Assembly: GCA_028280485.1 (NCBI GenBank)
Contig: JANQLS010000009.1
Span: forward strand, 1 to 41,015
Origin: Planctomycetota bacterium
Lineage (GTDB): Bacteria; Planctomycetota; UBA8108; JACQVS01
DNA: 41,015 bases
Direction of reading: 5' to 3'
The notes under the pieces are model-generated. The model searched no databases. It was given only the letters and a program-made list of their open reading frames with translations, and had not been told where the DNA came from. Each line of letters starts with the position of its first letter. The stretch's first letter is position 1. A program made the position numbers and the translations under genes. Positions 27,684 to 36,257 of this stretch are shown in pieces.

Positions 27684-28739
27684 TCAAACACAGCTCTTAT
27701 AAACGGCATCATAAAAATCTCTTCTCACTTGAGAAATCTTCCGGTTCGCCCTTGTGGGATGCACCCGATTGGTTAGCAAGATTCCAAAAATTTCTTTGTC
27801 ATAATCGATCCAAATGCTCGTACCCGTAAATCCGGTATGGCCGATGGAATGAGTTCTGGAAAACAGATTTCCCGCGGAACTTCGTCCGCTGGGAGTGTCC
27901 CAACCTAAGGCACGACTCGATCGAGGAATGATTCCAGCCCTTTTACTGAAGAGTTCCATCGTTGACTTGCGAATCAACGGACTCTGGCCCCGAAAACTTT
28001 TTAAGATCTCTTGGGCAAATAAACTCAAATCTAATGCTGTTGAAAACAATCCAGCATGGCCCGCTACTCCTCCTAAAGCGTGAGCGTTCTCGTCGTGCAC
28101 TTCACCCTGAATCAATTTGTTTCTGTAGGGTTTGTCAAACTCAGTGGGGGCAACGCGAAAGAACTCCCTGGGAGGCGGCCGAAAGTAGGTTTCTCGCATG
28201 TCTAAGGGCGCAAAGACTTTTTCCCAGGCGAGGGTGGCGAGAGGAGTTTGACCGATCTGAGTTAAGCACTCCCCCAAAAGTATAGCTCCTAAATCACTGT
28301 AGCGGGTGCGAGTGGCGGGGGGATTCTCTAATGGAGTGTGAATGACGACTTGAATCAATTCCTCACGGCTTTTTTTCGATCCCCAAAGCTTTTTCCATGC
28401 GGGTAAGCCTGAGGCATGAGCGAGCAGATGTCGAAGCTCGATCGACTGCTTATCTTCAGATTGAAATTCTTTGATCCAGGTGTCTACGGGTTGTTGAGTC
28501 TCGAATCGGCCTTCTGAGTGAAGTACCATCGCTAAGCCCGTCGTTGCGATGACTTTGGTGAGTGAGGCTAAATCATAAATTGTATTTTGGGTAACTTCAG
28601 ATTTCTTTTCTTGTTCAAGGAAACCTTGAGCCTCGAGGGTGAAATTAGAATTCAACGATCCATAACTGGCGACGCAACCCGGAAAGGCTCCGTCTTCGAT
28701 GGCTTTTCTGAGGATGGGCGGGACGAGGTTTTTCTTCAC
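27684..28739 (-). CDS. Serine hydrolase of the beta-lactamase (class C / esterase) family
   Basis: The protein is 351 residues from a GTG start. The three catalytic motifs of the serine beta-lactamase/DD-peptidase fold are present: SLTK at 59-62 (nucleophile Ser59 and Lys62), YSD at 147-149 in place of YXN, and HTG at 301-303 in place of KTG. The YSD/HTG combination is typical of the esterase-like and beta-lactamase-related branch rather than true resistance enzymes. There is no obvious signal peptide, so it may be cytoplasmic or exported by another route. The substrate is unknown; candidates are peptidoglycan fragments or ester compounds. It probably shares a transcript with the downstream dCMP deaminase. 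Confidence 0.9.
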   Translation of the reverse strand: MKKNLVPPILRKAIEDGAFPGCVASYGSLNSNFTLEAQGFLEQEKKSEVTQNTIYDLASLTKVIATTGLAMVLHSEGRFETQQPVDTWIKEFQSEDKQSIELRHLLAHASGLPAWKKLWGSKKSREELIQVVIHTPLENPPATRTRYSDLGAILLGECLTQIGQTPLATLAWEKVFAPLDMRETYFRPPPREFFRVAPTEFDKPYRNKLIQGEVHDENAHALGGVAGHAGLFSTALDLSLFAQEILKSFRGQSPLIRKSTMELFSKRAGIIPRSSRALGWDTPSGRSSAGNLFSRTHSIGHTGFTGTSIWIDYDKEIFGILLTNRVHPTRANRKISQVRRDFYDAVYKSCV

Positions 28740-28823
28740 TTCGGAACGGAGTTATAGAGGACAAACATTTACGAGCCGATACGACTGATATTTTAAACGA
28801 ACTTAATCGAAGCATCCAATCCT

Positions 28824-28985
28824 CCAAGCCCGAAGCTTTAGCGAGGGATGGGCTACGATTGATAAAACCTTCCACAATTGCTTTTGGCTAAGAGGAGCTA
28901 AATTGGTAGGCAAGGAGCAAAGAAAGCCTCAACTATCTACTTTGAGGAATCGGGCTGTTATCCCTCGCTAAAGCTTCGGGCTTGG
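28824..28985. mobile_element. Family-I MITE/REPIN-like element, copy A (162 bp, perfect 26-bp terminal inverted repeats)
   Basis: The ends 28824-28849 (CCAAGCCCGAAGC... to ...GCGAGGGAT) and 28960-28985 are perfect reverse complements. The core aligns along its whole length with the reverse complement of the element at 36097-36257. Shared inner landmarks are GGGCTACGAT at one side, GGCTAAGAG in the middle and CAACTA.CT.CTT.GAGG near the other side. It lies in the gap between the serine hydrolase gene and the large toxin-like gene. Confidence 0.85.
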
Positions 28986-29041
28986 TGGGATGAAGATGAT
29001 GCTGATAGTATTTAGGGGGTTTAAAACAAAATTATGCTTCT

Positions 29042-29069
29042 GATCCGGCTCACGGAGTAAGTCGACTAC
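29042..29069. repeat. Solo GTAGTC-family repeat
   Basis: CCGGCTCACGGAGTAAGTCGAC followed by TAC is an imperfect palindrome ending in the family's GACTAC-like boundary, with no inverted partner close by. Confidence 0.5.
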
Positions 29070-29085
29070 TAAGCGCAAACAAAAA

Positions 29086-29119
29086 GAAGCCCCCGTAGCC
29101 TGACAATTACGGGGGCTTC
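29086..29119 (-). terminator. Rho-independent terminator of the protective-antigen-like gene
   Basis: A perfect 12-bp stem (GAAGCCCCCGTA / TACGGGGGCTTC) has a 10-base loop. On the minus strand it is followed by TTTTTGTTT. It lies 43 bases past the stop codon at 29162. Confidence 0.9.
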
Positions 29120-29161
29120 AACACAGAGCAGGGAGCTTGAGGGGATTCTCAGGTTGGGGTC

Positions 29162-31798
29162 TTACCTCACGATAAGAGACTTGTAGATAGTATCTCTTTC
29201 TCGAATAGCTAAATTTAACTCTTCACTGGCCGCGGAATGATCGATCCCGAATTGGGCACATTGATCGATCCAGTCTTCTACTTGACCTATATTCACTCTT
29301 GCCTCCTCGATCGCATCCGGTAAGAGATTGGGAACCGTCTTTAAGCTCTCAAGGGTCAGCTCGATCTGAGAATTAAACTCATTGAATGCTCTCTCTGCGG
29401 CTTCAAACTGTTCTTCATGTCGTACGTATTCTCGGGAGGGGATCAATCCTCTTGTGTAAAGTAACCTTGCTCGTTGGAATTCTCTAGCTTTGATTTCGAG
29501 ATCTATTTCTAACCTTTCCCGAAGGGGTAAATAGATAATATCGATTGCATTAGCCAGATGGAGATTCAGTTTTTGAAACCTTTCTAATCGATTCCCCACT
29601 TCATCGATGGGATTGAGTGGATCCGTGTTGATGCTGACTTCGTTGCCATCGGATTGACCGTCTCCGTCAGAATCTGCGATTAAGTGGTGAGTCCCGTGAG
29701 CTGCTTCCTCAGAATCGTTTAGACCATCTTGATCCCAATCACTGAAGATAGGGGAGGAAAACAGAAATTGAGTTTTTCCGTCGAAAGTAAACTCCCAGCC
29801 TTCGCGAATTTCTTCAACGTCGGTTCGGCCGTCGCCATCGGTGTCTTTTTCGAAGTCGTCAGTACCGAAGAGGTTTTCTTCTCGGTCGAAGAGACCATCT
29901 TGATCGCGATCTTGGTTGTAGACTAAGCGAAGGGTGTCACCGTGGTGGATGCGAATGTCTTCGAAGCTGATTTCTCTAGAAGCTTGATCTTCGCGAGTGG
30001 TGAAGACCGTCCAAGCACCGATGGGTAGGGGGCCCGTGGTTCGAGGAATCGTATCGGTTTCCCGAATGCTTTTAAGTACGTGAACTCCATTGATGTCGCT
30101 TCTCTCCATAGTTTCAAAGGGTACTTCCAAAATTTCACTCAAGGCATGTCCGAGTGAAACTCCTTCAAAGCTTCCGCCTTCGCCTCGATTAACATTGGTA
30201 GCAATTCGGTAACGTTCAACTTCACCATTGCCATGATCGATCACTAAAAGAGCCGTTCGAGTGAAGGTTTGTTCGGTGAGGAACTTGAAGTTGATTTTTT
30301 CTCCGCTTAGAAGTTCGAAGCCGGTGGTGTCGTAGTGGAGAGTGGAAGGATTTTGAAGAAAGCTTTTCACTAAAGAAGCATCCACGTCTTTGGCATTCAA
30401 CTGCAAGATTTCTGTACGGTCACCGGGAGCCAAAGTTTTTCCGATATTTCCCGTCGTCAAGTCGGCTACCATGGTACCGACCGTCTTGAACGATCCTTGA
30501 TTTTCTGCGCCTTGGGAAGCGGGAACCCATTGAAGTATAGCTAAAGAGAGATTTTTAAGTTCGTAGGTAAAGACGCCGGGATTGTAAATTCGAACTCCAG
30601 TTGAAATTGAACCACTGGCGGCAATTTCACTACTGGTATTCGAGCGAGAGACGTAACGTGAATGTTCTTGTTGAGCGGTTTGGGACGATTCTCGAGTGAA
30701 GGAAGTCGAGTGCTCTTGACCGTATTCAGCGTAAGCGGTGGCTTCAGCGGAAACGGTGGCTCCACCCGTAATTCCAAATTCGTATTCAGCGCCGACGGTC
30801 ACGCTGGCTCCCGCCGTCCAGCGATCGCTGGAAGTTTCGGTTTGGCTTTGGGAATTTGTTTGGCTTTGAGCGAAAGAACTTCCGTAGTCGACTCCATTAC
30901 TATCGCTATCTTCGTAGACCACGTTGAGTCGGACGTCGACGTCCCCTTCGAAAGTGATCAACACTTCAGGCAGCTCAGCGATTAATGGACTTCGAACAGG
31001 ATCGTCGTGCTCTTCGAAGTCGGATTTACCGTCGCCGTCGGTGTCCTTTAAGGAAGGGGAAGTTCCGATGAGACGAAGCTCATTTCCGTCGAAGAAACGA
31101 GCGGAGGGAAAGAGAGAGTTGGGACCTCGTGAATCGCCATCGGAATCGACACTCGAAGGATTCGTTTGCCAAATTTCGATCTCGTCTAAATCGTCTAAGC
31201 CATCGCCATCGGTGTCTTTGCGATTGGGATCAGTAAGAAGAAGTGATTCTTCGTAATCACTTAAGCCATCTTCATCCGTATCAAACTTATTAGGATCGCT
31301 GGTCACTTGACGCGGGTCGAGTTGTCCCAGGCCTTGTTCGTCGACGAAAATTCTCCAACCACGATTTTCTTCTTCAGTGGTGAGTTCATCTCCATCGGGA
31401 TCACTCGGATCCGTGGGTGAGGAGTTGCAGGTTAGATAAGACTGACAATCTAAATCATCTTGATCGGGATCAGGTCCACAGGCTTCTGCTCCTGGGGAAG
31501 GGATCGTGACTCCGCCTAAAAAGAGGTAGTCTAAGGTGTAGAGAGAGTCGGTGATGTCGAGAGCCCCTGAGTTATCCGCGTCCGCGGCATCCATACAAGT
31601 GGGGCTGCCTTTTCCCATAAATAGGTAGTCTAAGGTTGCGATAGGATCAGAAATGTCGACCACACCAGAAGAGTTGAAATCCGCCCTTAAAAAATCACGA
31701 TTTTCTTGAGCGAAGACCGTCAGGCTTAAAAGAGTGGGTAAAGCGAGTGTGGTAAGAAAGGCAATATGTTGACGTAAGTTGAGCTGAAATACGGACAT
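29162..31798 (-). CDS. Secreted calcium-binding protein with a protective-antigen (binary toxin B)-like core
   Basis: The protein is 878 residues with a signal peptide (LTTLALPTLLSLTVFA, cleavage near 30). Residues 39-95 hold two dockerin-like EF-hand repeats (DFNSSGVVDISD, DADNSGALDITD). Residues 135-260 hold thrombospondin-3-type loops (DTDEDGLSDYEE, DTDGDGLDDLDE, DTDGDGKSDFEE). From about 270 to 580 the sequence follows anthrax protective antigen domains 1', 2 and 3: SPLIAELPEV, a Ser/Thr/Gln-rich alternating stretch (310-400) like the pore-forming loop, VRIYNPG, APGDRTEILQLNAKD, GNGEVERYRIATNVN and VSLGHALSEIL. Further calcium loops lie at 629-720, then a helical C-terminus. The equivalent of the phi-clamp Phe seems non-aromatic. 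No A-component gene is adjacent. A calcium-stabilised oligomeric pore or translocation role is inferred. Confidence 0.88.
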   Translation of the reverse strand: MSVFQLNLRQHIAFLTTLALPTLLSLTVFAQENRDFLRADFNSSGVVDISDPIATLDYLFMGKGSPTCMDAADADNSGALDITDSLYTLDYLFLGGVTIPSPGAEACGPDPDQDDLDCQSYLTCNSSPTDPSDPDGDELTTEEENRGWRIFVDEQGLGQLDPRQVTSDPNKFDTDEDGLSDYEESLLLTDPNRKDTDGDGLDDLDEIEIWQTNPSSVDSDGDSRGPNSLFPSARFFDGNELRLIGTSPSLKDTDGDGKSDFEEHDDPVRSPLIAELPEVLITFEGDVDVRLNVVYEDSDSNGVDYGSSFAQSQTNSQSQTETSSDRWTAGASVTVGAEYEFGITGGATVSAEATAYAEYGQEHSTSFTRESSQTAQQEHSRYVSRSNTSSEIAASGSISTGVRIYNPGVFTYELKNLSLAILQWVPASQGAENQGSFKTVGTMVADLTTGNIGKTLAPGDRTEILQLNAKDVDASLVKSFLQNPSTLHYDTTGFELLSGEKINFKFLTEQTFTRTALLVIDHGNGEVERYRIATNVNRGEGGSFEGVSLGHALSEILEVPFETMERSDINGVHVLKSIRETDTIPRTTGPLPIGAWTVFTTREDQASREISFEDIRIHHGDTLRLVYNQDRDQDGLFDREENLFGTDDFEKDTDGDGRTDVEEIREGWEFTFDGKTQFLFSSPIFSDWDQDGLNDSEEAAHGTHHLIADSDGDGQSDGNEVSINTDPLNPIDEVGNRLERFQKLNLHLANAIDIIYLPLRERLEIDLEIKAREFQRARLLYTRGLIPSREYVRHEEQFEAAERAFNEFNSQIELTLESLKTVPNLLPDAIEEARVNIGQVEDWIDQCAQFGIDHSAASEELNLAIRERDTIYKSLIVR

Positions 31799-31956
31799 TG
31801 TGTGTCCCCCGACCTGTTTTGTACTTGTTTTTGGGCTGTTTTACTGAAGCCCTAAATTTTGTCGAGAGGACTGTTTTTGGGTGTCTTCACCTTTCTCTCG
31901 ACCCCTGATACCTAAACAACGAGGTCGGTCAGGAAAACGGACGGGGAATTTTTTAA

Positions 31957-32153
31957 GTAGTCGGCATACTTCGTATGCGGTCATCTTGGGTTTCGACGAT
32001 CAGTTTGGGGGAATGGGTTACCTGATCGAGTCATTTGTCTTAGGAGGTCCTAAGAAATGAATCCTCAAGTGGGGTTACTCGAGGATGAAATTTGAATTTC
32101 TTAAGGTGGGTTATCGAAGCTTTGGAGGGCCGCACGCGGAACGTGCGGACTAC
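31957..32153. repeat. GTAGTC-family inverted pair enclosing several hairpins
   Basis: The left end (31957, GTAGTCGGCATAC-TTC-GTATGCGG) and right end (32127-32153, CCGCACGCGGAACGTGCGGAC, then TAC) are inverted family members. Between them are a 7-bp stem CGATCAG/CTGATCG (31996-32028), a perfect palindrome CTTAGGAGGTCCTAAG (32039-32054) and a 10-bp stem starting ATCCTCAAGT (32061-32086, one mismatch). The right end contains the TAG stop of the glycosyltransferase. The rest of the 351-base gap (31799-31956) is the upstream region of the toxin-like gene and includes a GTCGAGAG/CTCTCGAC stem at 31861-31902. Confidence 0.65.
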
Positions 32154-33397
32154 ATTTGCCGACTACTTTCAATCTTCTCAACAATGTCTCGGTACGAGTC
32201 TTCCGCTGGCCGGGAGGCCGAGACTTTCATACGGATATCTTCAGGAAGGGACTTCGCCTTCAACTCAGCTAATTTTTTGGCGAGAGCACCGACGCTACAC
32301 TTGGATCGTAAACCATCACCCAATCCCAACTGCCGCACCCGATGGGCGTTATCCATCTGGTCGAATGCGAAGGGAAGGATAAGCTGAGGGATTCCGGCAT
32401 GAATCGCTCTTCCTACCGTCCCGATGCCTCCGTGATGAACTAAGGTTTGGCATCGAGGCAATAAAGATTGAAAGGGGGCGTAGTCGACATGGAGGATATT
32501 CGAAGGAAGGTTCGCGGGGATTTGATCTTTGTACTTCGTGATGAGTAAGGCACGTTCGTTTAATTTTTCACAAGCTTCCACGGCTTTATGAAATATCGCT
32601 TTGGCTTGCATCATCCCGGTACCGAAGGTGAACACGATGGGAGGAGGACCTGAATCGAGGAAGGATTCTAATTCTGAACTTAATTGAAGGTCGGTATTAC
32701 CATCGAAGACTGGAAAGTTTGTGGTTTGAATTTGTGAGGGCCAATCGTCTTGAGGAATACCGTACCAATCCGGGAAGAAACCGAGGGCGAGATCGGGTGA
32801 AAGCCAATACTGAAAAACTCTTTTGATGGGGGGCAGGTCGATCGTTTTTCTGAATCGATTGAGATAGCGACCCACTAAAAAATCTCCCGCAGCATCCACG
32901 CCTCTCCAGTAGAGATTTCCCAACCAATTAGGAGTGTTTTTAGGCAAGCTCCAGCCTCCCGGCATCTTGGGGGGGGCCGAGTTACTGGGGATCATCCAGG
33001 GTTGAAGGATGATTGAGATGAGGGGGATAGAAAACTGTTCCTGTAAAAATCGTGCAGGGAGGATCGCGGTAGAAGTCACCATGAGGTCGACCGGGTCGTT
33101 ATCCATCGCCATGGCTTTGATGGTGGCGTATTGCTCGGGTAACAAATCTCTCCCCAGTCGAGCTCCGACTATGGCACACTTTAGGGGATGCCATAAATCA
33201 GGATCTGAGAGAAAAGCATCGGTGGCTTCTCGGGACATCAAACAACCGAACTCCATGCCTTCTGCTTCGGCGATAGAGCGAAAGTTTTCGTTGCTTGCGA
33301 TGGCAACTTGGTGTCCGTTTTGAATGAGAGCACGACCTAATCCCAGAAAAGGGAAGACGTCACCTCCAGTACCAATCGAAGCCAAGAGTATTTTCAT
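32150..33397 (-). CDS. GT1/GT28-type glycosyltransferase (UGT/MGT-like)
   Basis: The protein is 415 residues, cytoplasmic. The N-terminal acceptor-side motif is ILLASIGTGGDVFPFLGLG at 3-21, as in sterol and macrolide glucosyltransferases. The C-terminal nucleotide-sugar signature is HHGGIGTVGRAIHAGIPQLI followed by DQMDNAHRV. It transfers a sugar from an NDP-sugar to a small lipophilic or polyketide-like acceptor; sterol, hopanoid or carotenoid acceptors are possible but not shown. It begins 6 bases after the stop of the sulfatase-esterase gene, so they form an operon. The stop codon TAG is the TAG inside a GTAGTC repeat boundary, suggesting the repeat set or trimmed the C-terminus (…SSRQM). 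Confidence 0.92.
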   Translation of the reverse strand: MKILLASIGTGGDVFPFLGLGRALIQNGHQVAIASNENFRSIAEAEGMEFGCLMSREATDAFLSDPDLWHPLKCAIVGARLGRDLLPEQYATIKAMAMDNDPVDLMVTSTAILPARFLQEQFSIPLISIILQPWMIPSNSAPPKMPGGWSLPKNTPNWLGNLYWRGVDAAGDFLVGRYLNRFRKTIDLPPIKRVFQYWLSPDLALGFFPDWYGIPQDDWPSQIQTTNFPVFDGNTDLQLSSELESFLDSGPPPIVFTFGTGMMQAKAIFHKAVEACEKLNERALLITKYKDQIPANLPSNILHVDYAPFQSLLPRCQTLVHHGGIGTVGRAIHAGIPQLILPFAFDQMDNAHRVRQLGLGDGLRSKCSVGALAKKLAELKAKSLPEDIRMKVSASRPAEDSYRDIVEKIESSRQM

Positions 33398-33403
33398 GTA
33401 GGA

Positions 33404-36034
33404 TTAACCTTTCGGTGCTTTCCACGAAAACTTTCGTGGTAAGTCTGGAAACGGTTCCTCATAAAACCTTTCCTTAGGAATGTCCTTTTTGTTCCTGAGA
33501 ACGATATCCGAAAAATCTAAAAGCGATCTCCAGTCTTCGGCGTTTTGATTATGTTTCCCTTCTCGAAGCACCATCCCCACTTTGCGAGAAGCACCAAAGA
33601 AGTTATAAATTTCTCTCGCGGCTCGAATCGTTTCTTGAGTTCCACTTGGGCTCGCCCAAAGATCTTTTTTTGCTTCAGTTGCTAATAAAGCTCTCGGTGC
33701 GATCAGTGCTGCTAAAAAGTGTTGATCGAAAGGGAGCTTTGATTCTTGGTCGGCGAAGGAACGAAACCGCGGTCCAAACCAATAACCGAATCTTTTAGGT
33801 TGAGTGATGAGTTCAAGAGTTTCTGATCGAGGTCCCTGCGCTCGATAACTACCCGAACCTCCTGCGCCTGAACCATTGGTATTGACCAAGGCGACTCGTC
33901 GATCTAGGGCTCCGTGGAGCAAGGCCGTTTTTCCGCCTCTGGAATGACCCGTCACGATGATCTTTTGTTGGTCGATCTTCTTTTGAGTCATCAAAAAATC
34001 TACCGTTCGTATTCCTCCCCAAGCCCAAACGGCGAGAGTTCCCCAGTCATGATCAGGAAATTGGGCTTGCGCAGGGCCAAGAGTATCTTTTTTATCGGGA
34101 TCAAGGTCTGCGTTCACGTATTCACAGAGGGCATAACCGCGTTGAATGATCTCTTTTAAAATGGGGGGATGCGGTCCGAGACGAGATTCATTTTTGATGA
34201 TCACGGGGAAGGGGCCTTCACCCTTCGGTAAAGTTAAGCCTACTTGCAATTTTAAATTGGGATAGGGATTTAAGTGCAATCGATAGTTTGAGAGAGTCGC
34301 TTGCCCATCTAAGATCTCGCGTTCAGAAAGGAGTTCGATCTTTAAATCGATCGGTGCTTGAGGAATCGTACCGTACTGGTAGTAGAGAAGGAGTTCTCGA
34401 AAATAGTTCCTTTGCTGATTCCATTCTGATTTTTTAGTGAGGCGGGTACCATCGGGCTTGATGAAAGGATCGGGAAGATCCTTTTGGACCGAGAAGGATT
34501 TCAACTCCATATTGAACTTGTAGAGGGATTGAATCCTTTGAGGATGCGTTTTTCGCAACAAGACTTTCAACTCATCGATGGTCGATTTGTTTTCATTCTC
34601 GTAGGCACGGTTATGGGTTTCTAGAGGATCATGCTCATGATCGTAGAGTTCCTGAGCGATGACCTCTGCGGTAGGATGCTGTCGCCATTCGGTATAGCGA
34701 TAGCGTCCGGTTCGCATCGAATATCCCATCGCCTCAGGACCCGTTATATTGTTGGGATATGCCGGACGCGGGTGCCATGTGAAGGCAGTAGGCTTAACCT
34801 CTTTTGAAGGAGAGTTTAAAACGGGAACGAGACTTTTCCCTTCGAGTCCATTGGGCCTTGGGAGTTGACAAAGTTCAACGAGGGTGGGGTACAGATCCAA
34901 GAGCTCGGCGAGTGAATTCGTTCGCTGGTTGGCTGAGTGCTGAGGGCTTGCGATGATCAAGGGCACTCGAGCATCGAGTTCGAAGTTTGATGTTTTAGCC
35001 CACAAACCATTTTCACCTAAATGAAATCCGTGATCCGACCAAAAGACGATCACGGTGTTCTTAGCTAAATCTAAACGATCTAATTCTTCGATCACTTTCC
35101 CCACTTGGCGATCGACGTAACTGATCGCTGCGTAGTACCCGTGCCTAAGAGCGACCGCATCCTTGGGGGTGGGGACTTTAGCCGGGCGGTTTTTGAATGC
35201 GTTGTTAATCTCTCTTCCATTGTGGAGGGCGATGGGAGGAACGTTTTTTGGATGATCGGGATTTTTAGGTAACTGGATATCGCTTCGCTTATAGAGGTCC
35301 CAATATTTTTTCGGAGCGTTGAAATGAGCGTGAGGCTTCCAGAAACCAACGGCTAAGAAGAAGGGTTGCTTGTTGTCTTTAAGCTCCTTTAAGGCATCGA
35401 CTGCTAAGTTGGCAATTCGTCCATCGAAGTAAGCTTCATCGGGAACGTCACGGATTTCGCACCTAGGAGTTTTGGCGTGATTGGGTGGAAGCTTGCCTTG
35501 GACTTGAGCTTTGTCTCTACCGTGACTGTTGTAGTGCATTACCTGGGGAACCGACCACGAGGGGCGATCCCCCTTGAAGTCATCTTGCCTCCAGTTGTGG
35601 AAAATTTTTCCGATCCCTTGAGCAAAGTATCCGTTATTTTTAAACAGTTGGGGGAGAGTGATGATGTTTTTTCGCACTTGGCGGAAATGAGTTTGAAGAT
35701 TCCAAATACCCAAAGTGCTGGGACGTAAGCCAGTGAGTAACGATGCTCTCGAAGGATTGCAAACGGCTTGCTGGCAATAAGCTCGAGTGAAGAGCGTTCC
35801 ACGTTTAGCTAAGGCATCAATATGGGGGGAGATAGCTTGCGTGTTCCCGTAGCAGCCCAGTTCTACTCGCATGTCATCGACGGCGATGAAGAGAACGTTG
35901 AGGCGTTCGTTCGAGAAGCATTCAGCCTTAGGTAGAAAACTGAGACAGAGAAGAAGGAGTGCGGTGAGTTTAAGATGATCGGGTTTCATGGTAGCGATGA
36001 AGGATTGGATGTTAGGGTGAGGACCAGGATTCAT
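33404..36034 (-). CDS. Secreted sulfatase fused to a CE15-like glucuronoyl esterase domain
   Basis: The protein is 876 residues. The start at 36034 has AGGA six bases upstream; an internal ATG (codon 16) would give a shorter signal peptide (LTALLLLCLSFLPKAEC). Residues ~45-490 are a type I sulfatase of the iduronate-2-sulfatase-like group: metal-binding DD (53-54), CNPSR at 92-96 with Cys92 as the formylglycine precursor, then KPHAHFN and SDHGFHLGE. Residues ~515-865 form an alpha/beta-hydrolase resembling CE15: GTLAVWAWGG, nucleophile GHSRGGKTAL (Ser698), a candidate acid Glu787 and base His828 (EGKHN). One chain thus pairs sulfate removal with cleavage of an ester, plausibly on a sulfated uronate-containing polysaccharide. 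The sulfatase call is secure; the CE15 call is good by motif. Confidence 0.92.
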   Translation of the reverse strand: MNPGPHPNIQSFIATMKPDHLKLTALLLLCLSFLPKAECFSNERLNVLFIAVDDMRVELGCYGNTQAISPHIDALAKRGTLFTRAYCQQAVCNPSRASLLTGLRPSTLGIWNLQTHFRQVRKNIITLPQLFKNNGYFAQGIGKIFHNWRQDDFKGDRPSWSVPQVMHYNSHGRDKAQVQGKLPPNHAKTPRCEIRDVPDEAYFDGRIANLAVDALKELKDNKQPFFLAVGFWKPHAHFNAPKKYWDLYKRSDIQLPKNPDHPKNVPPIALHNGREINNAFKNRPAKVPTPKDAVALRHGYYAAISYVDRQVGKVIEELDRLDLAKNTVIVFWSDHGFHLGENGLWAKTSNFELDARVPLIIASPQHSANQRTNSLAELLDLYPTLVELCQLPRPNGLEGKSLVPVLNSPSKEVKPTAFTWHPRPAYPNNITGPEAMGYSMRTGRYRYTEWRQHPTAEVIAQELYDHEHDPLETHNRAYENENKSTIDELKVLLRKTHPQRIQSLYKFNMELKSFSVQKDLPDPFIKPDGTRLTKKSEWNQQRNYFRELLLYYQYGTIPQAPIDLKIELLSEREILDGQATLSNYRLHLNPYPNLKLQVGLTLPKGEGPFPVIIKNESRLGPHPPILKEIIQRGYALCEYVNADLDPDKKDTLGPAQAQFPDHDWGTLAVWAWGGIRTVDFLMTQKKIDQQKIIVTGHSRGGKTALLHGALDRRVALVNTNGSGAGGSGSYRAQGPRSETLELITQPKRFGYWFGPRFRSFADQESKLPFDQHFLAALIAPRALLATEAKKDLWASPSGTQETIRAAREIYNFFGASRKVGMVLREGKHNQNAEDWRSLLDFSDIVLRNKKDIPKERFYEEPFPDLPRKFSWKAPKG

Positions 36035-36096
36035 TTTTTCCTAAAAATGACTAACACCCAAAATACAACAATTTGCTTAAAAGAACAGAGCGCCCA

Positions 36097-36257
36097 CCAA
36101 GCCCGAAGCTTTAGCGAGGGATAACAAGCCGCTACCTCGAAGCAGGTAGTTGAAGCTGCTATTCCCCTTTATGGTTTGTTCAACGGCTCTTAGCCTGAAG
36201 CGATTACGAAGACTTCTATTGATCGTAGCCCATCCCTCGCTAAAGCTTCGGACTTCC
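36097..36257. mobile_element. Family-I MITE/REPIN-like element, copy B (161 bp, inverted relative to copy A)
   Basis: The ends 36097-36122 and 36232-36257 are inverted repeats with a few mismatches near the outer right end. The whole element aligns with copy A (28824-28985) after reverse complementing. It lies 63 bases upstream of the sulfatase start, in the 738-base divergent gap. Confidence 0.85.

Noticed and set aside
27684..28739. Antibiotic-resistance beta-lactamase
   Set aside because: The motifs are YSD and HTG rather than YXN and KTG, and there is no clear signal peptide, so a general serine hydrolase call is safer.
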